Of a stretch of DNA of 64,000 nucleotides, positions 47,886 through 55,359 are shown piece after piece. Below the pieces are notes generated by a model. It had not been told where the DNA came from. It was given only the letters and a program-made list of their open reading frames with translations, and made no database searches. This stretch comes from Candidatus Saccharibacteria bacterium UBA2018. Lineage in GTDB: Bacteria; Patescibacteriota; Saccharimonadia; Saccharimonadales; Saccharimonadaceae. The position numbers and the translations under genes are program-made. Position 1 is the first letter of the stretch. Every line of letters begins with the position of its first letter. The stretch covers positions 558,001-622,000 of the forward strand of contig DDCA01000001.1 of the NCBI GenBank assembly GCA_002335175.1, read 5' to 3'.

Positions 47886-48545
47886 ATGACATTTTTGGAC
47901 ATTTTTCTGCTCTTAAATGCCTTCTTGCTCGGTGTGGTAATTGTTTTGGCTATCCAATATGGTCTTGCCCACTGGCGAAATGAAAAAGCCCCCAAAGCAG
48001 CCGACTCGGCACCCGTACCGAAAGCTGTCCGCGAGCGAATTATCAAGCAAGCCGAGGAAAACTTTCAGGGCATCGTTAACCGATCGGCTTTACAGCTGCA
48101 AAGCGATCTTGGCTCAACCGGCACACAGCTGAACAAGCTGCTCGAAAAGTTTGGCGCCGAAGTGCTGGATGACGAGATGAAACTGTTCCGCGACAATGTA
48201 GCGCAAATACGGGCCTCGACCCAAGGTTCGCTGTCCGGTGCCGAGGACGAAATTACCAAACAGCAGACCGCCATTTTGCAGTCTCTTGCGACCCGCCAGG
48301 CTGATTTGGATGCCAAGCTAAGCCAAAAACAAACCGAACTCGAAAGTCAGCTCGAAGCCAGCTTTGCTACCCAAAAAGAACAGCTGACGGCCCGGCTGAA
48401 CGACAAGCTGAGTGATGCCGTCAATGCCTTCCTGCTCGAAACGCTTGGCCACGAAGTTGATCTTGGCGCCCAGTCTGACTACCTCGTGTCCGTTTTGGAG
48501 GCCAACAAGGAACAGCTAATCAAGGGAGTGGTTGATGAAACTTAG
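47886..48545 (+). CDS. F-ATPase b-subunit-like stalk protein
   Basis: One N-terminal TM helix (about residues 3-26) is followed by a long, highly charged coiled coil (about 50-185) with many Gln/Glu/Lys heptads (SGAEDEITKQQTAIL, DAKLSQKQTELESQ), then a conserved end (LGAQSDYLVSVLEANKEQLIKGV). This is the layout and position of the b subunit (peripheral stalk). At 219 aa it is longer than the usual 160. It overlaps the delta start by 11 nt. The ATG at 47886 is preferred over GTG 47880. Confidence 0.78.
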   Translation: MTFLDIFLLLNAFLLGVVIVLAIQYGLAHWRNEKAPKAADSAPVPKAVRERIIKQAEENFQGIVNRSALQLQSDLGSTGTQLNKLLEKFGAEVLDDEMKLFRDNVAQIRASTQGSLSGAEDEITKQQTAILQSLATRQADLDAKLSQKQTELESQLEASFATQKEQLTARLNDKLSDAVNAFLLETLGHEVDLGAQSDYLVSVLEANKEQLIKGVVDET

Positions 48546-49020
48546 CCTACCCGACACGGTTGCCAGCCAGCAGGACCTCGCCTCACTGATTAGCGAGGTA
48601 CATGCCTATGCCAAATGGGCTTCGCACGAGCTTATCAAGCAAAAGGTCAGTGTCAAAACAGGCACACCGCAGCCGGCTATTTCCGCTGCGGCCAGCCAGC
48701 TAATCCGCGATTGGAGCGGCGGCAAACCCCTGACGCAGACCAGTATTGATAGCCTGTTGAAGGAACTGGACGAATACAAGAAAACTGCCCCGTCGATGAC
48801 TATCACCCTGGCGGCTGTCGCACCGAACGAGGTCAAAGCCAAATTAGTCGGCTGGGCACGGGCGAATCTTGCCCCCAACATGCTGGTAAGTTTTCAGATG
48901 AACCGACATATTTTGGGTGGCATGGTGGTGAACTACGGCAGCCACATTTTTGACTGGTCTTTCCGGCGCAAGCTGCTTTCGGCCGAAAAACCATTCCATG
49001 AGGTATTTGTAAATGTTTGA
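48535..49020 (+). CDS. atpH: F-ATPase delta-subunit-like protein
   Basis: The N-terminal part is helical (ASLISEVHAYAKWASHELIKQ). The C-terminal domain ends FQMNRHILGGMVVNYGSHIFDWSFRRKLL, which matches the delta/OSCP 'ILGGxVIxxGDxxIDxSxxxxL' signature. Delta links F1 alpha to the b stalk. Start ATG 48535 overlaps the b-like stop by 11 nt; its own stop overlaps the alpha ATG. 161 aa. The N-terminal half is more divergent than normal. Confidence 0.8.
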   Translation: MKLSLPDTVASQQDLASLISEVHAYAKWASHELIKQKVSVKTGTPQPAISAAASQLIRDWSGGKPLTQTSIDSLLKELDEYKKTAPSMTITLAAVAPNEVKAKLVGWARANLAPNMLVSFQMNRHILGGMVVNYGSHIFDWSFRRKLLSAEKPFHEVFVNV

Positions 49021-50515
49021 TAATACCGCCTTTCAAAAACTGGTTGAAGCCGACAACCTAACCGGTGAAGTTGTAGCCGTTAACCGCTTTATTGTTGAGG
49101 TAAAAGGGCTGGAGGGCGTGCGGGTAGGCGCGCAGATTTTATTTGATAACGGCCAGCGCGGGTTCGTCCGTGAAGCATACCAGGACAAAGTTATTCTCTA
49201 TAACATTGACACTGAAGACCTGCCTATCGGTTCGCTTGCCGTAGTTGAAAACGACTTGCTGAGCGTTCCAGTCGGTGAAGGCCTGGTCGGACGCGTGGTA
49301 ACTCCGATGGGTGTGCCACTCGACGGCAAAGGTGCCGTTAAAGCCACCAAGAAATCGGGGATTTTTACCCCGGCGCCAGGCATTATGGACCGCAAGATGC
49401 TTGACGAGCAGCTCGCCAGCGGCGTCACGGCTGTCGATAGCTTTTTCCCTATCGTGCTAGGCCAGCGTATTGCCATATTGGGTGATTCAAAAGCCGGAAA
49501 AAGCACCTTTTTGTCACAACTGTCCGCTAATCAGGATGGCACGGACCGAATCGTCGTATACGTACTGGTTGGCAAGCGTAAAGTTGACGTAGAACGTCTG
49601 CTTCGAAACCTCAACCAATCTGGTGCTATGGAGCACACTATCGTGGTTCTGGCCGACATATTTGACAGCCTGACCCAGAGTTATTTAGCACCCTACGCCG
49701 CCTGCGCCATGGCCGAAGAGCTGTGGTACAACCAAAACAAAGACGTCATTATTATCTACGACGACCTTTCGAGCCACGCCGAAGCCTACCGCCAGCTTTC
49801 GCTCCTGCAGGAAGTAGACCCGGGGCGTGATTCGTACCCAGGTGACATTTTCTACACCCACTCCAGCTTGCTCGAACGGGCTGGAAAACTACTGAGTAAC
49901 GAAAAGACGCTGACATCTCTGCCGGTAGTATTGACCCCGAACGATGATATAACGGCCTATTTGTCTACCAACGTTATGTCAATTACCGACGGCCAGATTA
50001 TTTTTGACCTGGGCTATTTCCGCAAGGGCATCCGGCCGGCCGTTAACGCCGGATTGTCTGTATCACGTGTTGGTGGCCAAGCACAGACCAAACGTCAGAA
50101 ACAGCTGTCGACGGCACTCTTCAAGGCACTTGCCAAGTACAAGCAGGCCGAGGAATTCAGTCACTTCTCTTCGCAGCTTTCCGTTGAAACACGGCTCGAC
50201 CTCACCCGCGGCAAGCACCTCTACCAAGCCTTAGGCCAAAAGCCGGAGGAACTGTTTAGCTTGGTCGAGCAGCAGCTGATGCTTGAGACGATTATGAACA
50301 GCCCTGACGACAGGGCAATTGATGTAGCCGGTTTGCGGGTTGCCGTTAAGGAAGCCTCCTCAAAAGTAAAAGCCGAGGAAGATTACGACAAAATCGAAGC
50401 CGAGCTGCTTGCGAAGTTTGGGGCTAAGCCACTCGAGAAAAAAGAGGCAAAACCGGAAGAAAAACCGACCGAAGAGCCTGCGGACAAAAAAGAACCGGCG
50501 GAGGCTAAAAAATGA
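49013..50515 (+). CDS. atpA: F1-ATPase alpha-subunit-like protein with charged tail
   Basis: The 500-aa sequence has an N-terminal beta-barrel (GEVVAVNRFIVEVKGLEGV), a P-loop ILGDSKAGKST near residue 157 instead of the usual GDRQTGKT, and AYRQLSLLQEVDPGRDSYPGDIFYTHSSLLERA. VSRVGGQAQ provides the alpha Arg finger. It is recognisably alpha but divergent. The last 35 residues form an Ala/Glu/Lys/Pro tail (LEKKEAKPEEKPTEEPADKK) not found in standard alpha. Its TGA overlaps the next ATG. It would form the non-catalytic part of the hexamer. Confidence 0.85.
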   Translation: MFDNTAFQKLVEADNLTGEVVAVNRFIVEVKGLEGVRVGAQILFDNGQRGFVREAYQDKVILYNIDTEDLPIGSLAVVENDLLSVPVGEGLVGRVVTPMGVPLDGKGAVKATKKSGIFTPAPGIMDRKMLDEQLASGVTAVDSFFPIVLGQRIAILGDSKAGKSTFLSQLSANQDGTDRIVVYVLVGKRKVDVERLLRNLNQSGAMEHTIVVLADIFDSLTQSYLAPYAACAMAEELWYNQNKDVIIIYDDLSSHAEAYRQLSLLQEVDPGRDSYPGDIFYTHSSLLERAGKLLSNEKTLTSLPVVLTPNDDITAYLSTNVMSITDGQIIFDLGYFRKGIRPAVNAGLSVSRVGGQAQTKRQKQLSTALFKALAKYKQAEEFSHFSSQLSVETRLDLTRGKHLYQALGQKPEELFSLVEQQLMLETIMNSPDDRAIDVAGLRVAVKEASSKVKAEEDYDKIEAELLAKFGAKPLEKKEAKPEEKPTEEPADKKEPAEAKK

Positions 50516-50667
50516 TTTGGCAACTGACAAGGGAAAAGAGCAGCCAGAGTCGGCGGATTCATTCCGCGACACTGCGCGATGAGAAAAGCCGGGGTCCCCG
50601 GAAAGTCGTCAGACTTTATGGGGTGGAGTACCGTAGGTTTGTCTTATTTCCCGGAGGGAGCAGATAA
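50512..50667 (+). CDS. 51-aa basic protein inside the ATPase operon
   Basis: This frame starts in the alpha stop (ATGA) and ends TAATG, sharing an A with the gamma start, so it is coupled on both sides. It encodes MIWQLTREKSSQSRRIHSAT, then DEKSRGPRKVVRLYGVEYRRF and VLFPGGSR: strongly basic, no TM. No canonical atp operon has a gene here. It may be a real subunit or regulator, or a coupling frame; the coding of a basic, structured C-terminal part favours a protein. Confidence 0.6.
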   Translation: MIWQLTREKSSQSRRIHSATLRDEKSRGPRKVVRLYGVEYRRFVLFPGGSR

Positions 50668-51524
50668 TGCGTAGGCCCGGCGTAATTGAAAAGGACATGA
50701 CCGGAATCGGTACGCTGAAAGACTTGACCAGCGTGTTTGAAAGCCTGGCCAGCACCCAAGTCGCTAAGGTGAAGAGCAAGGTGCAAATGAGTAAACAGTT
50801 CTTCGACTTGTTATGGCAACGCTACACTTCCCTGCGTGTCGACCCGAAACGGCGTATCACCGAACGTCCGGGCGTCGGCGACAATGGACGAAAGGTGCTT
50901 GTACTGATATCAGCCGAGGCCGGTCTGTCAGGCGACCTCGACATGCGCATGATTGAAAGTATGCAGAGTGAGTATGACCCCGCTACGACCGATATCGTCG
51001 TTCTTGGAAGCCACGGCGCCTCCCAGCTTTCCCAGCGCGGAATTCCCTACATAAAATTTTTCCAGCTACCCGAAACCGACCAATACATCGATGTCTCCCC
51101 TGTTATCCAAACCGTACTGCCATACGAAAAAATTACCGTCTATTACGAAGAATACCTGTCCCTCGGCCAACAGGAAGTCCGTTCAATCAACTTGGTAACC
51201 CACATTCAGCAAATGAGCGAAGGCGCCAACGAAGATGTTATGACGGACAATGATACTATTTTCGAACCAAGCCTCGACGAGATTGCCGACGAAATGGAAG
51301 CCAGTATGATGAGCTTGGCATTATCGCAAACCATCTTGCAATCCGGGCTAGCCCAGGCAGCCAGCCGATTTAACGCTATGACCGTTGCCGAAGACCGGGC
51401 CGGCGAGCTTTTGGGAGAGTACAAACTAGAATTTCACCGCTCCAAACGTGCCGAAAGCGACCGGCGACTGCGCGAAGTACTGGTTGGCATAAAGAAAAAG
51501 CGGCGTGAAAGGTCGGGAACGTAA
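50667..51524 (+). CDS. atpG: F1-ATPase gamma-subunit-like protein
   Basis: The gamma signature is partly kept: an N-terminal helix (GTLKDLTSVFESLASTQVAKVKSK), a Rossmann-like middle (KVLVLISAEAGLSGDLD, like 'SDRGLCGGLN'), and a C-terminal helix with AQAASRFNAMTVAEDRAGELL near residue 235. The C terminus ends in a basic KKKRRERSGT instead of the usual 'ITKEITEIVGGA'. It would be the rotor shaft. GGAGGGAG precedes the ATG inside the 51-aa gene. The beta ATG follows the TAA directly. Confidence 0.82.
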   Translation: MRRPGVIEKDMTGIGTLKDLTSVFESLASTQVAKVKSKVQMSKQFFDLLWQRYTSLRVDPKRRITERPGVGDNGRKVLVLISAEAGLSGDLDMRMIESMQSEYDPATTDIVVLGSHGASQLSQRGIPYIKFFQLPETDQYIDVSPVIQTVLPYEKITVYYEEYLSLGQQEVRSINLVTHIQQMSEGANEDVMTDNDTIFEPSLDEIADEMEASMMSLALSQTILQSGLAQAASRFNAMTVAEDRAGELLGEYKLEFHRSKRAESDRRLREVLVGIKKKRRERSGT

Positions 51525-52964
51525 ATGGAAGCGACTAAAAAACTAGACAGCCCGATTGGTGAGATTGTCACGCTGCGCGGCTTGACGGTTGAAGTGCAGC
51601 TATCGGGCGAGCGCCCCGAAGCCAAGGAGCTTTTGAACGTCGAGGGCCACCCCGAGGTATTCCTAGAAGTTAACTTTTTTCGCGGCGACAGGGCTGTTTG
51701 CCTAAACTTGAACAATGACAGCGTGGTCCGCTGCGGCCAAAAAGTCGCCCGGACACATACCAAAGTATCGGTTCCGGTTGGCGCAGCCACGCTCGGCAGG
51801 GTATTCAACGCCCTCGGCGAGCCGCTCGACAAAGGCGAAGGCATTCAGGAAAACCGCCGCCCGATTAGCGTACCGAGCGGCACCAAAAGCTACCGCGACT
51901 CATCAAAGCTGGAACTGCTTGAAACCGGCCTGAAGGTTATCGACTTTTTGACGCCATTCGTAAAAGGCCGCAAGATTGGCGTTATCGGCGGTGCCGGTGT
52001 CGGCAAGACGGTTCTTACCATGGAAATGATTCACAACGTAACCCAAGGTAAAGACAAAGATGCGAGCAAATCCCTGTCAATTTACTGTGGTGTCGGTGAG
52101 CGTATCCGTGAAGGTAACGAATTGTATGAAACGCTGAAAGAAAGCGACGTATTAAAAGACACGGTCATGTTCTTTGGCCAGATGGACGCGACTCCGGCTA
52201 TCCGTTCGATGGTCGGTCCGGCTGCCGCCACGGCTGCCGAATACTTCCGCGATGATGAGGGCAAAGACATCCTGTTCTTTGTCGACAATATCTACCGGCA
52301 CGTCCAGGCCATGACCGAACTTTCAACCAATATGGGGTTAATTCCGAGTGAGGGTGGGTACAGCCCGATGGTATTTTCTGACTTGAAGCGGCTGCAGGAC
52401 CGACTGAGCTCGACCGAAAAAGGCACAATTACTAGCGTGCAGGCAATCTATGTACCGGCTGACGACCTAAGTGATCCGGCCGTGCAGGCAATCAGCCAGC
52501 AGTTGGACTCAGTATTAGTGCTTGACCGTGCAATTGCCGAGACCGGCATCCGTCCGGCCGTCAATTTGCTGAAGACGACCTCATCGCTTTTGACCCCTGA
52601 CATCGTGGGCGAACGGCATTATAAACTTGCCGAAAAGGTACAGGCCATTATGCAGAAATACGACAGCCTAAAGAACATTATTGCGATTGTTGGTGAGAAC
52701 GAGCTGAGTCCAGCCGACCGGACCGACTACCAGAATGCTAAGAAGCTTATCCAATTCTTTAGCCAAGACTTCGCCGTGGCCGAAAAGTTTTCGGGCCACC
52801 CTGGCGAATACTACACGCTCGAGGAAACGCTGGCTGGTATTGAGGCAATCCTAGAAGGCCGTGACGAAGCCAAGGAGCCAGCTGACAAAAAGGCAGAAAA
52901 GCCGGCAGCCGAAGCGCCAGAAGCGCCAGCTCCAACAGAGGAAAAAGCCGATGCCAAAAAGTGA
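51525..52964 (+). CDS. atpD: F1-ATPase beta-subunit-like catalytic protein with charged tail
   Basis: Beta is catalytically intact by motif: P-loop GGAGVGKTV near residue 156, GVGERIREGNELY (catalytic Glu) near 190, Walker B ILFFVDNIYRH near 250, and Arg-containing GGYSP. The 479 aa end in an Ala/Pro/Glu/Lys tail of about 34 residues (DKKAEKPAAEAPEAPAPTEE), like the tail of alpha and absent from standard beta. ATP hydrolysis or synthesis is therefore expected. Epsilon starts 14 nt inside its 3' end. Confidence 0.92.
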   Translation: MEATKKLDSPIGEIVTLRGLTVEVQLSGERPEAKELLNVEGHPEVFLEVNFFRGDRAVCLNLNNDSVVRCGQKVARTHTKVSVPVGAATLGRVFNALGEPLDKGEGIQENRRPISVPSGTKSYRDSSKLELLETGLKVIDFLTPFVKGRKIGVIGGAGVGKTVLTMEMIHNVTQGKDKDASKSLSIYCGVGERIREGNELYETLKESDVLKDTVMFFGQMDATPAIRSMVGPAAATAAEYFRDDEGKDILFFVDNIYRHVQAMTELSTNMGLIPSEGGYSPMVFSDLKRLQDRLSSTEKGTITSVQAIYVPADDLSDPAVQAISQQLDSVLVLDRAIAETGIRPAVNLLKTTSSLLTPDIVGERHYKLAEKVQAIMQKYDSLKNIIAIVGENELSPADRTDYQNAKKLIQFFSQDFAVAEKFSGHPGEYYTLEETLAGIEAILEGRDEAKEPADKKAEKPAAEAPEAPAPTEEKADAKK

Positions 52965-53217
52965 TTTAACCGAACGGTTAAATGTTGTTGCGAGATCACC
53001 TTTTGAACTGTATTTTGAAGGAGAAGCTACCGCTTTATCGGCAACTAACCGGATTGGTGATTTCGATATTCTTCCCGGCCACGCCGACTTTTTTTCAATG
53101 CTAGAGCCCGGCGAGATTATCGTCACCCCCACTGAGGGCGAGCCAGTAAAAATCGACACAAAAAGTGGCATTATCACCGTCCGAGACAACCAAGTTTTAC
53201 TTTTCGTTAATATGTAA
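52951..53217 (+). CDS. atpC: F1-ATPase epsilon-subunit-like protein, beta-sandwich only
   Basis: This 88-aa protein has the N-terminal epsilon beta-sandwich: LYFEGEATALSATNRIGDFDILPGHADFFSMLEPGEIIV, with DILPGHADF matching the conserved 'GILPGHAPL'. KSGIITVRDNQVLLFV ends it. The C-terminal two-helix domain that regulates ATP hydrolysis in most bacteria is missing. Translational overlap with beta is 14 nt. It would sit at the base of the gamma shaft, against the loops of the c-like protein. Confidence 0.82.
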   Translation: MPKSDLTERLNVVARSPFELYFEGEATALSATNRIGDFDILPGHADFFSMLEPGEIIVTPTEGEPVKIDTKSGIITVRDNQVLLFVNM

Positions 53218-53260
53218 AAAGAATACGGCCCAGACAACATCCGGGCCTGGTCGCTCAGAC

Positions 53261-53349
53261 AGCTATTGGCTGGAGCTATTTTGGGTGGAGCCGATCACTC
53301 CGGCAAAGAGTATGCGACCGACTCCACCCTCTTCCAGCTGGCAATAGCA
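53261..53349. other. large imperfect hairpin between convergent operons
   Basis: CTATTG...GGTGGAG on the left arm pairs with CTCCACC...CAATAG on the right, with further GCTGGA/TCCAGC pairing and small bulges. A smaller GGCCC/GGGCC hairpin precedes it at about 53230-53250. Probably transcription termination for the ATPase operon; no gene seen in 53218-53391. Confidence 0.45.
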
Positions 53350-53391
53350 AGGAAGGCCTTTATTATGGCGTATTTTATGCAGATTACGCAA

Positions 53392-54423
53392 TTACTGCAT
53401 CACGATATAGTCGAACGCGTAACCGCCGGAGCTCATGGCACTCGACGAGTAGATGTTGAAGCCTCCTATGGAACGGGTAACATATACATCCGCGTAGCGG
53501 CCTACCGGAGTGATAAGAACGTGAGGCATGGTTCCGTATTGGCTTCTGAACGCCACCTGAGCAAGCAATCCGTTGCCGGCTCCAGTTCCAGCGTTAACTG
53601 CAACCGTACCGGAAGCATCGTTACCTGAGATAGATACGGTTCCGTTGTTACCGACAGCGCCGCCCGGGCCAACTGCCGGGGCTGAACCGCGGGTAATAAT
53701 ATGTCCGCCGATGGTCAAGGTACTACCAGATGTAAGCGAGTTGGCTTGGAAGTTCCGTGCGCTTAACGTTCCACCTATCGAAACATTACCCGCTACATTC
53801 AAGTTGTTATTAATAGTCAGCAGCTGTGCCATTGTGACGGAGCCTTGTATCTTTACGTTGCCAACAACGTTCAGATCTTTACGCAAATTTAGCGTCGTCG
53901 CCGTGACATCACCATTGACGGTCAGTTTTTCAAGAGCTGTTTCGCCGGCTTTTAAGTTAGCGAAGCTGGCACTATTGGCCGAAAAGTCTCCCTTTAACTG
54001 GAGCTTACCGCCAATTGTTAGGTCGCTTCCCATTGTGACTTTATTATTAAACGTCGTTTGCGGTCCAATCGTCAGTTCGGTACCCAGGTTTCCAACCGGA
54101 TTACGGCTAACGCCGAGGCTATTGAGGGTTTTTGCGCTCAGGGTAACCGATTCTTTGGCGGTTTCGGCGGCCGCATTTTGTTGGGCGTTCATAAGCCAGG
54201 TAATGACGGCGCCGTTAATAGCTAAAACGCCTGCGACCACAGCCAAACCGATAAAGGTCGCCTTGTGACTGGGCCGGTATGTAGTACGCAGCCGCGGCTT
54301 TGGTGATTTTGACGGTTCGGAGGGAGTTGACGGCGACGGAGCCGGTGCTTCGTCTTGAGTATGCAAAACTTCCGGTGCTGGTGCGCCGGATTGCTGGGCA
54401 TCTTCGGGTTTGTTGGTATCCAC
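53392..54423 (-). CDS. membrane-anchored repeat fibre protein
   Basis: The start is placed at GTG 54423 (AGGGA 9 nt upstream) because a TTGCAA-17-TATACT promoter covers the upstream candidate starts. The 343-aa protein has a Pro/Ser/Glu-rich cytoplasmic start, one TM helix (about residues 57-78), and beta repeats of about 18 residues (TLTIGG, LTVNGDVTATTLNL, NVVGNVKIQGSV, LNVAGNVSIGGTL) suggesting a beta-solenoid. A globular C-terminal domain follows (QVAFRSQYGTMPHVLITPVG). Probably a surface fibre; the repeats resemble part of the 1250-aa protein. Confidence 0.65.
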   Translation of the reverse strand: MDTNKPEDAQQSGAPAPEVLHTQDEAPAPSPSTPSEPSKSPKPRLRTTYRPSHKATFIGLAVVAGVLAINGAVITWLMNAQQNAAAETAKESVTLSAKTLNSLGVSRNPVGNLGTELTIGPQTTFNNKVTMGSDLTIGGKLQLKGDFSANSASFANLKAGETALEKLTVNGDVTATTLNLRKDLNVVGNVKIQGSVTMAQLLTINNNLNVAGNVSIGGTLSARNFQANSLTSGSTLTIGGHIITRGSAPAVGPGGAVGNNGTVSISGNDASGTVAVNAGTGAGNGLLAQVAFRSQYGTMPHVLITPVGRYADVYVTRSIGGFNIYSSSAMSSGGYAFDYIVMQ

Positions 54424-54454
54424 TTGTTGCTTTTCCCTCGGTATTGCTTCCATG

Positions 54455-54506
54455 AGTATAACGCTTACCCTTATCGCTTGCAAATCCTCGGTAGGTATTT
54501 AACAAT
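54455..54506. promoter_or_regulatory. divergent promoters sharing one palindromic -35 (TTGCAA)
   Basis: TTGCAA at 54478-54483 reads the same on both strands. Leftward, 17 nt then TATACT (54455-54460). Rightward, 17 nt then AACAAT (54501-54506), 10 nt before the ATG at 54517. The two surface genes would compete for one -35. Confidence 0.5.
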
Positions 54507-54516
54507 ATCTTATACG

Positions 54517-55254
54517 ATGAGGAGACAGACAGGGAAACAAATTGCTGCCTGGGTTGTGACTGCTTTACTGCTGTCCAGCCCGGCCTATGCGACCGACTTT
54601 CCCGCCTCGACCAATTACCGGTTCGACGAGACCAGCATTGGCGTGAGCAGTTTGCTCGAAAGCAGTTCGGCCAACTTCCGCGGTCAAACGGGTGCCGGCG
54701 ACGCAGCTGCCGGCGGATCAAGCTCGACCAATTTCCAGACCGAAGCCGGTTCGGACACGACCGCCGACCCTAATTTGAGCGTTACGGTCGACACCAGCAG
54801 CGCCGCCTTTGGCGACTTTAGCCCAGCAGCGGCAGCGACAGCCACGGCCCAGTTTTCTGTCATTAACTATACGAGCTACGGCTATACCGTCCAGCTAATC
54901 GGCGATCCGCCGACGTATGGCAGCCACCAGATTGCTGCCATGAGTGCCAACGCAGCGTCTCAGGTAGGCATTGAACAGTTTGGGCTTAACCTCGTCGCTA
55001 ATACGTCACCGATTTCATTTGGCCAGAACCCGGACAACGGCACCAGTCCAAATGACTTTGGATTCGGTACGGTCGCCGGTAATTACTCAACCCCGAACCA
55101 GTTCCGGTATGTCAGTGGTGAAACGATTGCCAGTGCCCCAAAGAGTTCGGGTAAGACTATCTATACGATGAGTTATGTCGTCAATGTGACGAGCCTGACA
55201 CCGGGCGGCGTTTATTCGACCGACCAGACATTGGTTGTGACCGGCACATACTAG
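54517..55254 (+). CDS. secreted protein with WxL-like C-terminal domain (245 aa)
   Basis: A signal peptide (AAWVVTALLLSSPAYAT) precedes a Ser/Ala/Gly-rich region (about residues 25-90) and a C-terminal beta domain of about 150 residues. The domain contains VGIEQFGLNLVAN, FRYVSGETIAS, YTMSYVVNVTSLTPGGVYS and ends TLVVTGTY. The same ordered motifs are found in the two paralogues downstream and resemble the end of WxL domains (GTYTATLTWTL), without the Trp. Probably wall-bound through the membrane WxL-interacting-like protein. Confidence 0.7.
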   Translation: MRRQTGKQIAAWVVTALLLSSPAYATDFPASTNYRFDETSIGVSSLLESSSANFRGQTGAGDAAAGGSSSTNFQTEAGSDTTADPNLSVTVDTSSAAFGDFSPAAAATATAQFSVINYTSYGYTVQLIGDPPTYGSHQIAAMSANAASQVGIEQFGLNLVANTSPISFGQNPDNGTSPNDFGFGTVAGNYSTPNQFRYVSGETIASAPKSSGKTIYTMSYVVNVTSLTPGGVYSTDQTLVVTGTY

Positions 55255-55292
55255 CAACTACTTACTTGTTGCAAAAAAGTCAGAAAAAGTTG

Positions 55293-55321
55293 TTGACACG
55301 TCAAAATGCTCGTGCTATTCT
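55293..55321 (+). promoter_or_regulatory. strong promoter for the WxL-like protein gene
   Basis: TTGACA, 17 nt, TATTCT preceded by TGC. The leader of about 33 nt is A-rich and lacks a Shine-Dalgarno. Confidence 0.75.
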
Positions 55322-55359
55322 TCCCTTAACAACTCTATAAAAACAAAAAGAATAAAAAA

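Noticed and set aside
53573..54268. 231-aa open frame on the plus strand opposite the repeat fibre gene
   Set aside because: It is a Pro/Val/Leu-rich shadow produced by the Gly/Thr-rich repeats of the minus-strand gene; no SD, and the minus-strand protein has TM, repeats and a promoter.
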